Assembly: GCA_947500875.1 (NCBI GenBank)
Contig: CANMUN010000005.1
Location: 1 to 64,000 of the forward strand
Source: Flavobacteriales bacterium
Lineage (GTDB): Bacteria; Bacteroidota; Bacteroidia; Flavobacteriales_D; Crocinitomicaceae
DNA length: 64,000 bases
Direction: 5' to 3'
Shown: positions 1-8,658 of the stretch, piece by piece
Numbering within the stretch: position 1 is the stretch's first letter
Layout: each line of letters opens with the position of its first letter
Program-made: the position numbers and the translations under genes
The notes under the pieces: generated by a model
Database searches by the model: none
Told to the model about the DNA's origin: nothing
What the model saw: only the letters and a program-made list of their open reading frames with translations

Positions 1-548
1 GCGTTGATGCCTTTGTGTCCTAATTCTACACTTGTTTGGGCAATGACTAAATAAACTGAAGCGGAAGAACCGTTGGTAATCCAGTTTTTGGTGCCGTTCA
101 ATAGGTAATAATCTCCGTGATCAATAGCTGTGGTGCGCTGCGACGTAGCATCAGAACCCGCTTCCGGCTCCGACAAACAAAACGCCCCAATTTTCTCTCC
201 TTTAGCTAGCGGAACTAAGTACTTTTGTTTTTGCTCTTCGGTTCCGAATTTTTCCAATCCCCAACAAACCAATGAATTGTTCACTGACATGCACACCGAA
301 GTAGAAGCATCCACTTTGGAGATTTCTTCCATCGCCAATACATAGGATAAGGTATCCATCCCGGAACCTCCGTATTTTGGATCAACCATCATTCCCATAA
401 AACCTAACTCTCCCAATTGCTTCACTTCCTCGGCGGGAAATCGCTGCGCGTTGTCGCGTTCGATCACTCCGGGTTTCAATACGTTTTGGGCAAAATCTCT
501 CGCGGCTTCCTTTACGGCTAAATGCTCTTCGGTCAATTCAAAATGCAT
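1..548 (-). CDS. Acyl-CoA dehydrogenase, 5' part (cut by window edge)
   Basis: The first 182 residues of an acyl-CoA dehydrogenase, the FAD flavoenzyme that makes the alpha-beta double bond of acyl-CoA thioesters in beta-oxidation or branched amino-acid breakdown. The translation starts MHFELTEEHLAVKEAARDFA and contains the family stretch KIGAFCLSEPEAGSD followed by the substrate/FAD-loop region ending KNWITNGSSASVYLVIAQT. The catalytic glutamate lies beyond the window, so substrate class cannot be judged. The ATG at 548 follows a TACTTTTG box on the minus strand by a short leader. The family is certain; chain-length specificity is unknown. Confidence 0.9.
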   Translation of the reverse strand, partial: MHFELTEEHLAVKEAARDFAQNVLKPGVIERDNAQRFPAEEVKQLGELGFMGMMVDPKYGGSGMDTLSYVLAMEEISKVDASTSVCMSVNNSLVCWGLEKFGTEEQKQKYLVPLAKGEKIGAFCLSEPEAGSDATSQRTTAIDHGDYYLLNGTKNWITNGSSASVYLVIAQTSVELGHKGIN

Positions 549-575
549 GGGATGTAAATTTGATTGTTAATTTTA

Positions 576-583
576 CAAAAGTA
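576..583 (-). promoter_or_regulatory. -7 promoter box for the acyl-CoA dehydrogenase
   Basis: The minus strand reads TACTTTTG, an exact match to the Bacteroidota -7 consensus TAnnTTTG, 27 bases before the ATG. No clear TTTG -33 element was seen. The divergent anmK reading frame begins within 15 bases on the other strand. Confidence 0.6.
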
Positions 584-596
584 AGGTATTTTTCCA

Positions 597-1685
597 TTGA
601 TTAAATTACATTCCACCGAGGAAAAAAGAATTATTGGCCTCATGTCGGGCACCTCGCTGGATGGCTTGGATATCGCTTGCGTGGTTTTTCCCAACGCACC
701 TACGAGCCACGCTTTTCGCCTAGAACACGCGGAAACCGTTCCCCTACCCCAGGACCTCTTATTGGAACTCGAAAACATCGAAGAATTGAGTGCGCGGGCG
801 GTATTTCATTTGAACCAAAAATTAGGGCTTTTCTACGCTCACTCGGTGAACGCTTTTCTTTCAAAATTCGGCATCACTCCCAATTCAGTGGATGCTATTG
901 CCTCCCATGGTCAAACCGTTTTTCACCAACCAGAGCAGGGTTTTACCGTTCAACTCGGTTGCGGTGCTACCCTTGCCTACCGGACGGGACTGCCGGTGAT
1001 CAATGATTTTCGTTCCTTGGATGTGGCCGCAGGGGGCCAGGGCGCCCCGCTCGTTCCACTCGGGGATCAAGCATTGTTCAGCCACGAAGCCGATGCCTTT
1101 CTGAACCTAGGAGGTTTTGCCAACATCAGCTTTCAGAAGAACGGAAGGGTTATCGCCTATGACATTTGCCCAGGAAACCTACCGTTGAACCGTTTTGCAA
1201 AAGTCCTTGGAAAAGCCTTCGATGCCGGTGGAGAAATTGCCTCGAAACATGCAGCAGATTCAAGCTTGCTGAACGCCTTAAACCAGCTTCCATATTACGC
1301 ATTGGAGGGTCCAAAATCGTTGGGAACCGAATGGTTAGAAAACCAGTTTTACCCTTGTTTTCCGCAGAATATTGCCGCGGAAACAGCCATTGCTACCGTA
1401 ACGCAGCACCTCGCTGAACAACTTTCCAAGACCCTTAAAAAACATGAACTTCAAAGCGTTTACGTAACGGGAGGAGGAGCCCTGAACACGTACTTAATGG
1501 AAGAGCTGAAAAAACGGTACGCAGGTAACGTGGTGATTCCGTCCACTCAACTCTTAGAATTCAAGGAAGCCATCGTCTTTGCCTTTTTAGGAAAACGGTT
1601 CATCGACCAAGAATACAACTGCATAGCCTCCGTTACCGGAGCCAAGGAAAACGTATGCGGTGGTAGGCTTCATTTTCCGCGTTAA
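597..1685 (+). CDS. anmK: Anhydro-N-acetylmuramic acid kinase
   Basis: AnmK hydrolyses and phosphorylates 1,6-anhydroMurNAc released during peptidoglycan turnover, giving MurNAc-6-phosphate for recycling in the cytoplasm. The phosphate-binding motif GLMSGTSLDG is at residues 14-23, followed by ASHGQTVFH, LGGFANISF and VTGGGALNTYL, the expected order in the family; 362 residues is normal length. The only usual start codon in this open frame is TTG at 597, because a stop lies at 582-584 and no ATG precedes the conserved motif. It is divergent from the acyl-CoA dehydrogenase gene. Function is secure; the exact start is less so. Confidence 0.93.
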   Translation: MIKLHSTEEKRIIGLMSGTSLDGLDIACVVFPNAPTSHAFRLEHAETVPLPQDLLLELENIEELSARAVFHLNQKLGLFYAHSVNAFLSKFGITPNSVDAIASHGQTVFHQPEQGFTVQLGCGATLAYRTGLPVINDFRSLDVAAGGQGAPLVPLGDQALFSHEADAFLNLGGFANISFQKNGRVIAYDICPGNLPLNRFAKVLGKAFDAGGEIASKHAADSSLLNALNQLPYYALEGPKSLGTEWLENQFYPCFPQNIAAETAIATVTQHLAEQLSKTLKKHELQSVYVTGGGALNTYLMEELKKRYAGNVVIPSTQLLEFKEAIVFAFLGKRFIDQEYNCIASVTGAKENVCGGRLHFPR

Positions 1686-1724
1686 CAGGTTATCCACAGT
1701 ACAGCCTTGAGAATAAAAACGAAG

Positions 1725-1759
1725 TTTGCCCATTCCCTTAGGATCAACCTGTATTTTTG
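1725..1759 (+). promoter_or_regulatory. Promoter of the nhaD-like antiporter gene
   Basis: TTTG at 1725-1728 (-33) and TATTTTTG at 1752-1759 (-7), separated by 23 bases, match the Bacteroidota promoter pattern. An in-frame ATG at 1726 lies inside the -33 element and cannot be on this transcript, so the promoter supports the ATG at 1774 as the start. Confidence 0.65.
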
Positions 1760-1773
1760 TTGCTACTGAATTC

Positions 1774-3099
1774 ATGGAAATCGTTCTAGTCACTTTATTT
1801 CTCTTAGGGTATTTGGTCATCTCGACCGAACACGTGCACCGCATTGATAAGATGATTCCGGCCTTGCTCATGATGGTTCTCGCCTGGGGCTTACTTTTGA
1901 TGATGCCATTCGCCATGGAACAGTGGTTGAATCCTTCCAACGAAGTGCTTACAACCTTGACCGGGAATTCAGAGGCGCGCGTGTCCTTGATGCAAGCGAC
2001 GCTCATGCACCACTTAGGAAAAACCGCTGAAATCCTCATGTTCCTCATCGGGGCTATGACCTTGGTGGAGCTGATCGATCATTTCGACGGGTTCAAAGCG
2101 GTCTTACCGCTGATCAAAACCCGTAAAAAATATACGCTCCTGTGGGTGCTATGCCTCCTTGCTTTTTTTCTTTCAGCCATCATTGACAACCTCACCACCA
2201 CCTTGGTGATGATTGCGGTATATCGAAAATTGGTCCACAAAGCGGAAGATCGATTATGGTACGCGGGCTTTGTTGTCATTGCTGCCAACGCGGGTGGAGC
2301 TTGGTCGCCGATTGGAGACGTTACTACCACGATGCTGTGGATTGGTCAAAAAATCAGCATTGCCCCATTGATGATTGAAACATTTTTACCCTCGCTTCTT
2401 TGCATGGTTGTTCCCCTCGTCATCGCCCGATGGTTACCCGTTTTCCAAGGAGAATTAACCGTACCTGAAGAAAAGGGTAATAGCAAAGGAAGAACGGAGC
2501 TGTTATTGGGAATTGGGTTCTTTTTACTGGTGCCGGTTCTCAAAGCGGTAGTGCACTTACCACCTTACATGGGTATGCTGTTCGTACTTGGCCTCTTCGC
2601 CTTGTACGCGGAATGGAAATCGAACCGTACTTTCAAACTCACGGAATTCAACGAAGAGCAAAAACCGTATAGTCCAACGATGAAATCCTTGGAAAAAGTT
2701 GAGCTACCAACCATTCTGTTCTTCTTAGGCATTTTACTTACCGTAGCCGCTCTCGAATCGATGGGTATGATTTTACAGTTGGGGCAATCCGTTCAAGAGG
2801 CAGGCATTTCCACGTCCGTTTTCATGGGAATCCTCGGTATTGCTTCAGCCATTATCGACAATGTACCTTTGGTTGCCGGAGCCATGGGAATGTTCCCTTT
2901 TCCGATGGACCACGAGGCTTGGCATTTACTTGCTTACACTGCTGGAACGGGAGGGTCCATTTTAATCATTGGTTCCGCCGCTGGAGTGGTGGCGATGGGA
3001 ATGGAAAAAATTTCATTCACCTGGTATTTAAAACGCATTGCGCCCTTGGCTTTCTTGGGTTATACCGTTGGTTATTTGTTAATGTTGTTGAACTTGTAA
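1774..3099 (+). CDS. nhaD: NhaD-family Na+/H+ antiporter
   Basis: A 441-residue, strongly hydrophobic inner-membrane protein with about 11-12 predicted membrane segments, resembling NhaD antiporters of the ion transporter superfamily that expel Na+ in exchange for protons. Family-like stretches are FFLSAIIDNLTTTLVMIAVY and AGGAWSPIGDVTTTMLW in the first half, with IDNVPLVAGAMGMFP and GTGGSILIIGSAAGVVAMGM in the second, the paired half-repeats expected in this fold. The start at 1774 was chosen from the promoter position. It appears monocistronic; the next gene begins 31 bases downstream. The symbol is given by family resemblance. Confidence 0.88.
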   Translation: MEIVLVTLFLLGYLVISTEHVHRIDKMIPALLMMVLAWGLLLMMPFAMEQWLNPSNEVLTTLTGNSEARVSLMQATLMHHLGKTAEILMFLIGAMTLVELIDHFDGFKAVLPLIKTRKKYTLLWVLCLLAFFLSAIIDNLTTTLVMIAVYRKLVHKAEDRLWYAGFVVIAANAGGAWSPIGDVTTTMLWIGQKISIAPLMIETFLPSLLCMVVPLVIARWLPVFQGELTVPEEKGNSKGRTELLLGIGFFLLVPVLKAVVHLPPYMGMLFVLGLFALYAEWKSNRTFKLTEFNEEQKPYSPTMKSLEKVELPTILFFLGILLTVAALESMGMILQLGQSVQEAGISTSVFMGILGIASAIIDNVPLVAGAMGMFPFPMDHEAWHLLAYTAGTGGSILIIGSAAGVVAMGMEKISFTWYLKRIAPLAFLGYTVGYLLMLLNL

Positions 3100-3130
3100 C
3101 TTTTTTTCGCGTTTTACGATATAATCGCAC

Positions 3131-3898
3131 ATGACAACAAGCACATCCACCCATTTGGGCTATTTCGATAGCCTTCCACAAGAGAAGCGAAAAAGTGCGG
3201 CAATCTCCGCGGGATTGATTGCCTCATTGTGTTTATTGCTTTTTCTCATCAAATATACCACTCCCGATCCCCCACCTGTAGCGCATCTTATGGTGGAAGA
3301 TGAGATTCTGGATGCCATTTCAGTGGAAGACCTCTTAATTTCGGATGGAGGATCCGCCAAAGGTGGAGGAACGCCCGCCAACGATGAGCGTTCTGAACCC
3401 CTGCAGCAAAGCGAGCAACTGTTGACCGCAAAGGGAAATGAGCCCATGGAAAACGGAAAATCCAACCACAGCGTTGGAAGCAATCCCAACAATCCTTCGA
3501 GTGCGCCTTACAAAGCCAACAATCCCTTTGGGGATGGAGGGAACGGAGGAGGAAAAGGCGGTGGAAACGGTCCGTTTGACGGAAATGGCAAAGGAACCGG
3601 AGGAGAGGGCGACGGAGAAGGCGACGGATTTGGAAGCGGCAAGGAACGGATCCGAAACAACGATCCTGTACTTCCAAAATACAATACGGATGTTGACTTA
3701 AAAATACATTTAAAACTTACCGTATCGGGAGATGGGAATGTAACGAATGCCGTATTTATCAAGAGTAAAAGTACTACGACCGACCAAACCATCATCAGCG
3801 ATGTCATCCGTCAAGTTATTCGTCAGGTTAAGTATAACAAAGATGCCAACGGAAGGGTTTCGTATTGTTTTCTGACCGTAAAAGTAAATGCTCAATAA
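3131..3898 (+). CDS. TonB-like energy transducer protein
   Basis: A 255-residue protein with a short cytoplasmic tail, one membrane segment (about residues 24-41), an acidic stretch, a very glycine-rich linker (about 75-175, many GGG, GDG and GNG) and a C-terminal domain (about 180-255) with the TonB pattern: a VDLKIHLKLTV strand, SGDGNVTNAVFIKSKS, helix and closing strand SYCFLTVKVNAQ. TonB passes proton-motive energy from ExbB/ExbD to outer-membrane receptors. Usual TonB linkers are rich in proline and lysine; this one is glycine-rich. No exbB or exbD is adjacent. Its end overlaps folC by 11 bases, a gene order often seen in this phylum. Role in transport is inferred. Confidence 0.65.
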   Translation: MTTSTSTHLGYFDSLPQEKRKSAAISAGLIASLCLLLFLIKYTTPDPPPVAHLMVEDEILDAISVEDLLISDGGSAKGGGTPANDERSEPLQQSEQLLTAKGNEPMENGKSNHSVGSNPNNPSSAPYKANNPFGDGGNGGGKGGGNGPFDGNGKGTGGEGDGEGDGFGSGKERIRNNDPVLPKYNTDVDLKIHLKLTVSGDGNVTNAVFIKSKSTTTDQTIISDVIRQVIRQVKYNKDANGRVSYCFLTVKVNAQ

Positions 3899-5120
3899 TT
3901 ACTCCGAGGCGATATCCTGGTTATTCCAACAGTTTCCATCGTATCAAAACATCGGTGCTGCGGCTTACAAACCGGGGTTGGATAACACAGTCAACTTGCT
4001 TCAACGCCTAAGGAACCCGGAAAAAAACCTGCGGTTCATTCATGTAGCTGGCACCAACGGTAAGGGTTCAACCTGCGCATTTACGGCCAGTTTTCTTCAA
4101 CAAAAGGGCTTCCGGGTTGGATTGTTCACCTCACCGCATTTAGTGGATTTCCGCGAACGAATTCGCATTAATGGTCGCCCAATACCCGAAGAACAAGTCA
4201 CCGATTTCTGCAACATGGTGGTTCAATTTGACGTAGATCTTTCCTTTTTCGAAATCACTCTTGGGATGGCCTTGGTTTATTTTGAGCAGGAGCGCTGCGA
4301 CTATGTCGTGCTTGAAACGGGCATGGGTGGGAGACTGGACGCTACCAATGTAGTCACTCCCCTCGTTTCCGTAATTACAAATATTGGCTTGGACCACCAA
4401 GCATTTTTAGGAAATAGCCTCCCTGAAATTGCAGGAGAAAAAGCCGGAATCATCAAGCAGGGGGTTCCCGTTATTTGCGGAGAAGAGCGACCTGAACTTC
4501 AAGAAGTATTTCGCTCGAAAGCAGCAAACCTCAATGCCCCGATGCAATTCCAACATCGCAATGTCCAGACAACCTGTGATGAACTCCCCCTTTACCAACG
4601 TAAAAATGCGGCTCTTGCGGTCGAAACATTGGGCGTATTAAACATTCCAACAGAGTCGCTCGATCCTGTTTCCACATGGAAAAATTTGTTTTTGGACACC
4701 GGATTCTTGGGAAGATTAACTGCCTCAATACAATTCCCCAAGCTGTATTACGATGCATCGCACAATGCCGCGGGAATGGAAGCTACGTTGAAAGCCATGA
4801 GGTCTATGGGTGCCGAAAAAATAACCGCAGTTTTTGGCGCTTCCAATGATAAAAACTTGGCGCATTTGACACACTCCAAGGTAGACCAATGGGTCTTCTG
4901 TGAATTTTCGAACGCCCGAAGTTATCGTGGAAAGCACTTACAAGAAACCGTTGAAAAATTGTCCTTAACCCAGGTGCATTTTGCAGCCGATGTTAACCAA
5001 GGCATCGAAAAGGCGCTCAAATTGCAGCAAGAAGATTCGACCATTCTCGTGACCGGAAGTTTCTTTTTACTGAGCGATTGCCATGAAATCCGCCGGATGC
5101 TCCTTCAAGGAGACCAATGA
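3888..5120 (+). CDS. folC: Folylpolyglutamate / dihydrofolate synthase
   Basis: FolC adds L-glutamate to dihydropteroate and folates in the cytoplasm. The Mur-ligase-type P-loop GTNGKGST is near residues 54-61, followed by LFTSPHLVDFRERIRING and ETGMGGRLDATNVV, all family signatures, and the C-terminal domain carries YDASHNAAGMEA. Length 410 is typical. The ATG at 3888 overlaps the end of the TonB-like gene by 11 bases, suggesting coupled translation. Its 3' end overlaps the convergent rsmG gene by 16 bases. A second folate gene, folK, lies at 19.2 kb. Confidence 0.94.
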   Translation: MLNNYSEAISWLFQQFPSYQNIGAAAYKPGLDNTVNLLQRLRNPEKNLRFIHVAGTNGKGSTCAFTASFLQQKGFRVGLFTSPHLVDFRERIRINGRPIPEEQVTDFCNMVVQFDVDLSFFEITLGMALVYFEQERCDYVVLETGMGGRLDATNVVTPLVSVITNIGLDHQAFLGNSLPEIAGEKAGIIKQGVPVICGEERPELQEVFRSKAANLNAPMQFQHRNVQTTCDELPLYQRKNAALAVETLGVLNIPTESLDPVSTWKNLFLDTGFLGRLTASIQFPKLYYDASHNAAGMEATLKAMRSMGAEKITAVFGASNDKNLAHLTHSKVDQWVFCEFSNARSYRGKHLQETVEKLSLTQVHFAADVNQGIEKALKLQQEDSTILVTGSFFLLSDCHEIRRMLLQGDQ

Positions 5121-5728
5121 ACCACTTTTTTCGTTTCAAAAAATTCCTGCTCATAGAAATGTGCCAACGGGAACTCTTGAACTGTCCCTTGCACCCCTTT
5201 CAATTCGTCCGATAAATCCCCTCCCTTTAAGTACAGAATTCCTTTTGATAAACCATTATATCCTTTTCCATGCACAATTTTATCCTTCACCCAATCGATG
5301 AATACGGGCATGGCAGTTACCGCACGAGACACGACAAAGTCAAAGCGGCTATTCAACTGTTCTGCACGCACGTGATGGGCTTCCACATTCTTTAATCCCA
5401 AGGCATGAGCAACCTCGTTGACCACTTTAATTTTTTTACCGATGGAATCCACCAAAACGAAGCGGGTTTCGGGAAAGAGAATGGCTAAAGGGATGCCAGG
5501 AAAGCCTCCTCCTGTTCCAACATCTAAAATCCGTTCCTCCGGCTGAAAAGGATATACTTTGGCGATTCCGAGGGAATGGAGAACATGTCGTTCGTAAAAA
5601 TTCTCCAAATCTTTTCGTGAAATCACATTGATTTGTTCGTTCCAAAGCGCATACAAGCCCTTCAATTCCGAAAACTGCTTTTGTTGATGGGTCGTTAAAT
5701 CCGGAAAATAATGGAGGATTAAATCCAC
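5105..5728 (-). CDS. rsmG: 16S rRNA (guanine-527-N7)-methyltransferase
   Basis: RsmG (GidB) methylates G527 of 16S rRNA using S-adenosylmethionine. The SAM-binding motif ILDVGTGGGFPGIPLAI is clear at about residues 67-83, with an upstream NVISRKDLENFYERHVLHSL that fits the family, and VVSRAVTAMP later. The length of 207 residues is normal. The start codon is GTG at 5728. It follows the ECF sigma factor gene by 7 bases and probably shares its transcript. Its end overlaps folC tail-to-tail. Confidence 0.93.
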   Translation of the reverse strand: MDLILHYFPDLTTHQQKQFSELKGLYALWNEQINVISRKDLENFYERHVLHSLGIAKVYPFQPEERILDVGTGGGFPGIPLAILFPETRFVLVDSIGKKIKVVNEVAHALGLKNVEAHHVRAEQLNSRFDFVVSRAVTAMPVFIDWVKDKIVHGKGYNGLSKGILYLKGGDLSDELKGVQGTVQEFPLAHFYEQEFFETKKVVHWSP

Positions 5729-5735
5729 GGGGTAC

Positions 5736-6341
5736 TTATATCGTGTCCTTGGTTTTGTCCATCATACCCGCCAAGAAATCCCGTGCACGAAACAGCTGGG
5801 CCTTTACCGTACCAAGGGGTAAATTCAACTCATCGGCTATTTCTTCATAGGAAAGTTCTTCGAAATAGCGTTTTTCTACTAATTGACGGTATCTGGGTTT
5901 TAATTTACTCACCAAAAGCCTCATGTGTACCACCTTTTGATCGTGCATCATGGTTTCCTCTGGATTATTAACAGCGGCTTTCGCATCGATTCGAACGGTT
6001 TCTCCGTCTGCATTGGAGAAGCCCTGGTCCATGGACATTACATTTAATCGTTTTTTACGGATAAAATCAATGCCGTTATTGGAAGCGATTTTGAACAACC
6101 AAGTACTGAAAGCAAAGCTTGGCGAATATTGTTCAATTCGGTTAAAGGCCTTTCCGAACGCTTCTATGGTTAAATCATCTGCATCGTCTGGATTCTTTAC
6201 CATTTTCAGCATCATAAAATAAATGGATTCCCTGTAGCGTTCCATCAATTCAGCATAGGCAGCCTGGTTGCCTTCCTTTGCTTTATCAATCAGGATTAAA
6301 TCGTGTTTCGCTTTATCCGAAAGGTGTTCTGTTTCTACCAT
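5736..6341 (-). CDS. ECF-type RNA polymerase sigma factor
   Basis: A 201-residue sigma-70 family protein of the extracytoplasmic-function type. Region 2 (about residues 25-95) contains DDADDLTIEAFGKAFNRI, FAFSTWLFKIASNNGIDFIR, and region 4 (about 138-190) contains the helix-turn-helix ELSYEEIADELNLPLGTVKA. No anti-sigma factor gene is adjacent, which is unusual for ECF factors but common for housekeeping-like members in this phylum. Its start overlaps the end of the upstream glycosyltransferase gene by 7 bases, and rsmG follows 7 bases later. The regulon is unknown. Confidence 0.92.
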   Translation of the reverse strand: MVETEHLSDKAKHDLILIDKAKEGNQAAYAELMERYRESIYFMMLKMVKNPDDADDLTIEAFGKAFNRIEQYSPSFAFSTWLFKIASNNGIDFIRKKRLNVMSMDQGFSNADGETVRIDAKAAVNNPEETMMHDQKVVHMRLLVSKLKPRYRQLVEKRYFEELSYEEIADELNLPLGTVKAQLFRARDFLAGMMDKTKDTI

Positions 6342-7453
6342 TTACTTGTTGCTTTTCGTTTTACGGATAGGTAGAGTATAGGAATTAGAAGCGCATAAAG
6401 AAAATCCCATAAGGGAAAAAACCATGCCAAGCCCGGTTCTTTCAATTTCCTCAACCCATTTCCAATGACCATCCATTTCAACAACATCACTCCTCCAAAA
6501 ATTGCCAACTCGAGGCCCCCTACTCCTTTTATCCAGCACAAAAGAATAAAACTAATAGCTACCCACCACAAGGTGATTGGATATATTCCTAACAACGTTT
6601 TTTTGATAACGTCATACCTTCCAGACGTTGAATAATGCCTTGTTTTTTGCAATCTCCACCGGAACCACTCCGTATGAGCTTCCGAATAGCAAAAAGCATC
6701 GTGGGCGAATTGTACGGTATAATTCCGCTTTTTAGCTGCCTCTTGTATCAACAAGTCGTCGTCACCTGATACCAGATGGTAGTGTGATTTAAAGCCGCCA
6801 ACGCTGTCGAATACCTTTCTCGAATAGGCCAAATTCCTTCCGACCCCCATGTAAGGCACCTTCGCCAAGGCAAACGATGCGTAATTCATGGCAATGATGG
6901 CCGTATCGAAGCGAATCAAACGATTGAGGAACCCTGGCTTTTTACGATGGGGGCCATAACCCATCACGATTTCTTTTCCTTGAACAAACCCTTGAGCCAT
7001 CGAGCGCAACCAACTTCGAGAGGCAGGAATGCAGTCTGCATCCGTAAAAACAAAATGATCGTACTTAGCGGCTTTAATCGCGAGCGTTAATGGCAGCTTT
7101 TTCCCTGGGCGCAGGTGACGGCTTTTCTCCAATTGAACTATTTTTAAATTGGGGAATTGCCTTTCATAGGCCTTCAGAAGCCAAATGCTTTCGTCGGTAG
7201 ATTGATTGTTCACCACCACCACTTCAAAACAGGGATAGTCCTGTTCCATAACTTTCGGCAATAACTCGTAGAGGTTTTCCGACTCGTTTCTGGCTGCGAT
7301 TAGGACACTTAGTGGAGGAAAATCAGCAACAGGGTCCTCCGAAACAACCGTTTTAATCCGAAGAAAACGCGCGTAAAAAAACACTACGTACGCCCCATGA
7401 ATTGCCAAGGAGGTGTAATAAAAAATCAGAAGATAAGGCAACAGGGATTGCAT
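6335..7453 (-). CDS. Membrane-anchored family 2 glycosyltransferase
   Basis: A 372-residue glycosyltransferase with one N-terminal membrane segment (about 5-27), a GT-A catalytic domain (about 45-290) and several C-terminal membrane segments (about 295-365). Motifs seen are SVLIAARNESENL, VVVNNQSTDES, the metal-binding FTDADCIPA (DxD-like) and the acceptor-side SGDDDLLIQEAAK and KTRHYS. It probably transfers a sugar to a lipid or envelope glycan at the cytoplasmic membrane; donor and acceptor cannot be read from sequence. The gene is divergent from tgt, 74 bases apart, and overlaps the downstream sigma factor gene. Two near-consensus CAnnTTTG boxes lie just upstream. Confidence 0.88.
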   Translation of the reverse strand: MQSLLPYLLIFYYTSLAIHGAYVVFFYARFLRIKTVVSEDPVADFPPLSVLIAARNESENLYELLPKVMEQDYPCFEVVVVNNQSTDESIWLLKAYERQFPNLKIVQLEKSRHLRPGKKLPLTLAIKAAKYDHFVFTDADCIPASRSWLRSMAQGFVQGKEIVMGYGPHRKKPGFLNRLIRFDTAIIAMNYASFALAKVPYMGVGRNLAYSRKVFDSVGGFKSHYHLVSGDDDLLIQEAAKKRNYTVQFAHDAFCYSEAHTEWFRWRLQKTRHYSTSGRYDVIKKTLLGIYPITLWWVAISFILLCWIKGVGGLELAIFGGVMLLKWMVIGNGLRKLKEPGLAWFFPLWDFLYALLIPILYLSVKRKATSKW

Positions 7454-7495
7454 CAGGGCAAAAATGCAAAGATGGGACAGGAAAACAAATAGCTG

Positions 7496-7503
7496 TATCT
7501 TTG
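7496..7503 (+). promoter_or_regulatory. -7 promoter box for tgt
   Basis: TATCTTTG exactly matches TAnnTTTG and lies 24 bases before the tgt ATG at 7528. This makes the longer reading frame beginning at 7402 implausible as the start. No good -33 TTTG was seen. Confidence 0.6.
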
Positions 7504-7527
7504 CGGTTGAAATTTATTAACATCCTT

Positions 7528-8658
7528 ATGCACTTTGAAAAGCTCACCGTTGACCCCCAAACCAAAGCGAGAAGGGGAAGACTGCATACGGACCATGGCG
7601 TGATTGAAACACCGATCTTCATGCCGGTGGGAACCGCTGCAACGGTAAAAGGAATTCAACAAAAAGAATTAATACACGATATCAAAGCGCAGATCATTCT
7701 TGGTAACACCTATCACCTTTACATGCGTCCGGGAATGGAGGTAATGGAAGCTGCTGGTGGCTTGCATTCGTTCATGCATTGGGATGGTCCAATTTTGACC
7801 GACAGCGGGGGCTACCAAGTATATTCCTTGTCAAACTCCCGTAAAATCACCGAAGAAGGAGTTCGATTCCAAAGCCATCTTGACGGAAGCTACCACTGGT
7901 TTACGCCGGAGTCTGCGATCGATGTGCAGCGTACGATTGGGGCAGACATCATCATGGCATTTGACGAATGCACCCCCTACCCTTGCGAATACGGCTATGC
8001 GAAAAAATCGCTTAAATTAACCCACGATTGGTTGCTGCGCTGCCTTCAACAAATGAATCAAACGGAGGCTAAATATGGCCATCAACAGACCTTATTTCCC
8101 ATTGTGCAAGGATCCGTTTACCGAGATTTACGCATAGAATCAGCAGAATTCATGTCGGAATATGGCAAAGTAGGCATCGCCATTGGCGGACTATCCGTGG
8201 GGGAACCGGAAGAAGAATTGTACGCGATGACCGAAATTGTTACGGATATTCTTCCGAAGGACAAGGCCCGATACTTAATGGGCGTAGGAACTCCATGGAA
8301 TTTGCTCGAATGCATTGGCTTGGGAATCGACATGTTCGATTGCGTATTGCCGAGTCGAAATGCCCGTCACGGATTGCTCTACACCCGTGAAGGGAACATC
8401 AATATTAAAAATAAGCAATGGGAATTTGATTTCACTCCGATAGATCCAACCTCAACCTTAGCTAGCGATCATTATTACACGAAAGCCTATCTGCGGCATT
8501 TATTTAGAACCCAAGAGCAATTAGGATTGCAATTGGCCACTTTGCACAATTTGGCTTTTTACCTGGAATTGATGCGGGAAGCACGGGAGCACATCGAACA
8601 AGGCACTTTCGTTGCTTGGAAAACACAACTCGTTCCACAATTGAAAAGAAGGCTATAA
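7528..8658 (+). CDS. tgt: tRNA-guanine transglycosylase
   Basis: Tgt exchanges G34 for preQ1 in tRNAs with GUN anticodons during queuosine synthesis. The protein is 376 residues long. The substrate-binding aspartate is D92 in ILTDSGGYQV and the nucleophile is D271 in DMFDCVLPSRNARHG; AFDECTPYP and GGLSVGEP are also present. The C-terminal zinc site of well-studied bacterial enzymes (three cysteines and a histidine) is not intact: H340 in TLHNLAFY remains, but no cysteine follows D271-C272. This may be usual in the phylum. The start was chosen from the promoter position and family length. lptG begins at the next base. Confidence 0.95.
   Translation: MHFEKLTVDPQTKARRGRLHTDHGVIETPIFMPVGTAATVKGIQQKELIHDIKAQIILGNTYHLYMRPGMEVMEAAGGLHSFMHWDGPILTDSGGYQVYSLSNSRKITEEGVRFQSHLDGSYHWFTPESAIDVQRTIGADIIMAFDECTPYPCEYGYAKKSLKLTHDWLLRCLQQMNQTEAKYGHQQTLFPIVQGSVYRDLRIESAEFMSEYGKVGIAIGGLSVGEPEEELYAMTEIVTDILPKDKARYLMGVGTPWNLLECIGLGIDMFDCVLPSRNARHGLLYTREGNINIKNKQWEFDFTPIDPTSTLASDHYYTKAYLRHLFRTQEQLGLQLATLHNLAFYLELMREAREHIEQGTFVAWKTQLVPQLKRRL

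Noticed and set aside
3508-3807. A minus-strand open frame rich in proline, serine and phenylalanine opposite the TonB-like gene
   Set aside because: It is the antisense shadow of the glycine-rich linker; the composition follows from the GGN/GAN codons on the plus strand.
5105-5120. 16-base tail overlap of folC and rsmG as an antisense control device
   Set aside because: Short convergent overlaps are common in compact genomes and no hairpin or promoter supports regulation.
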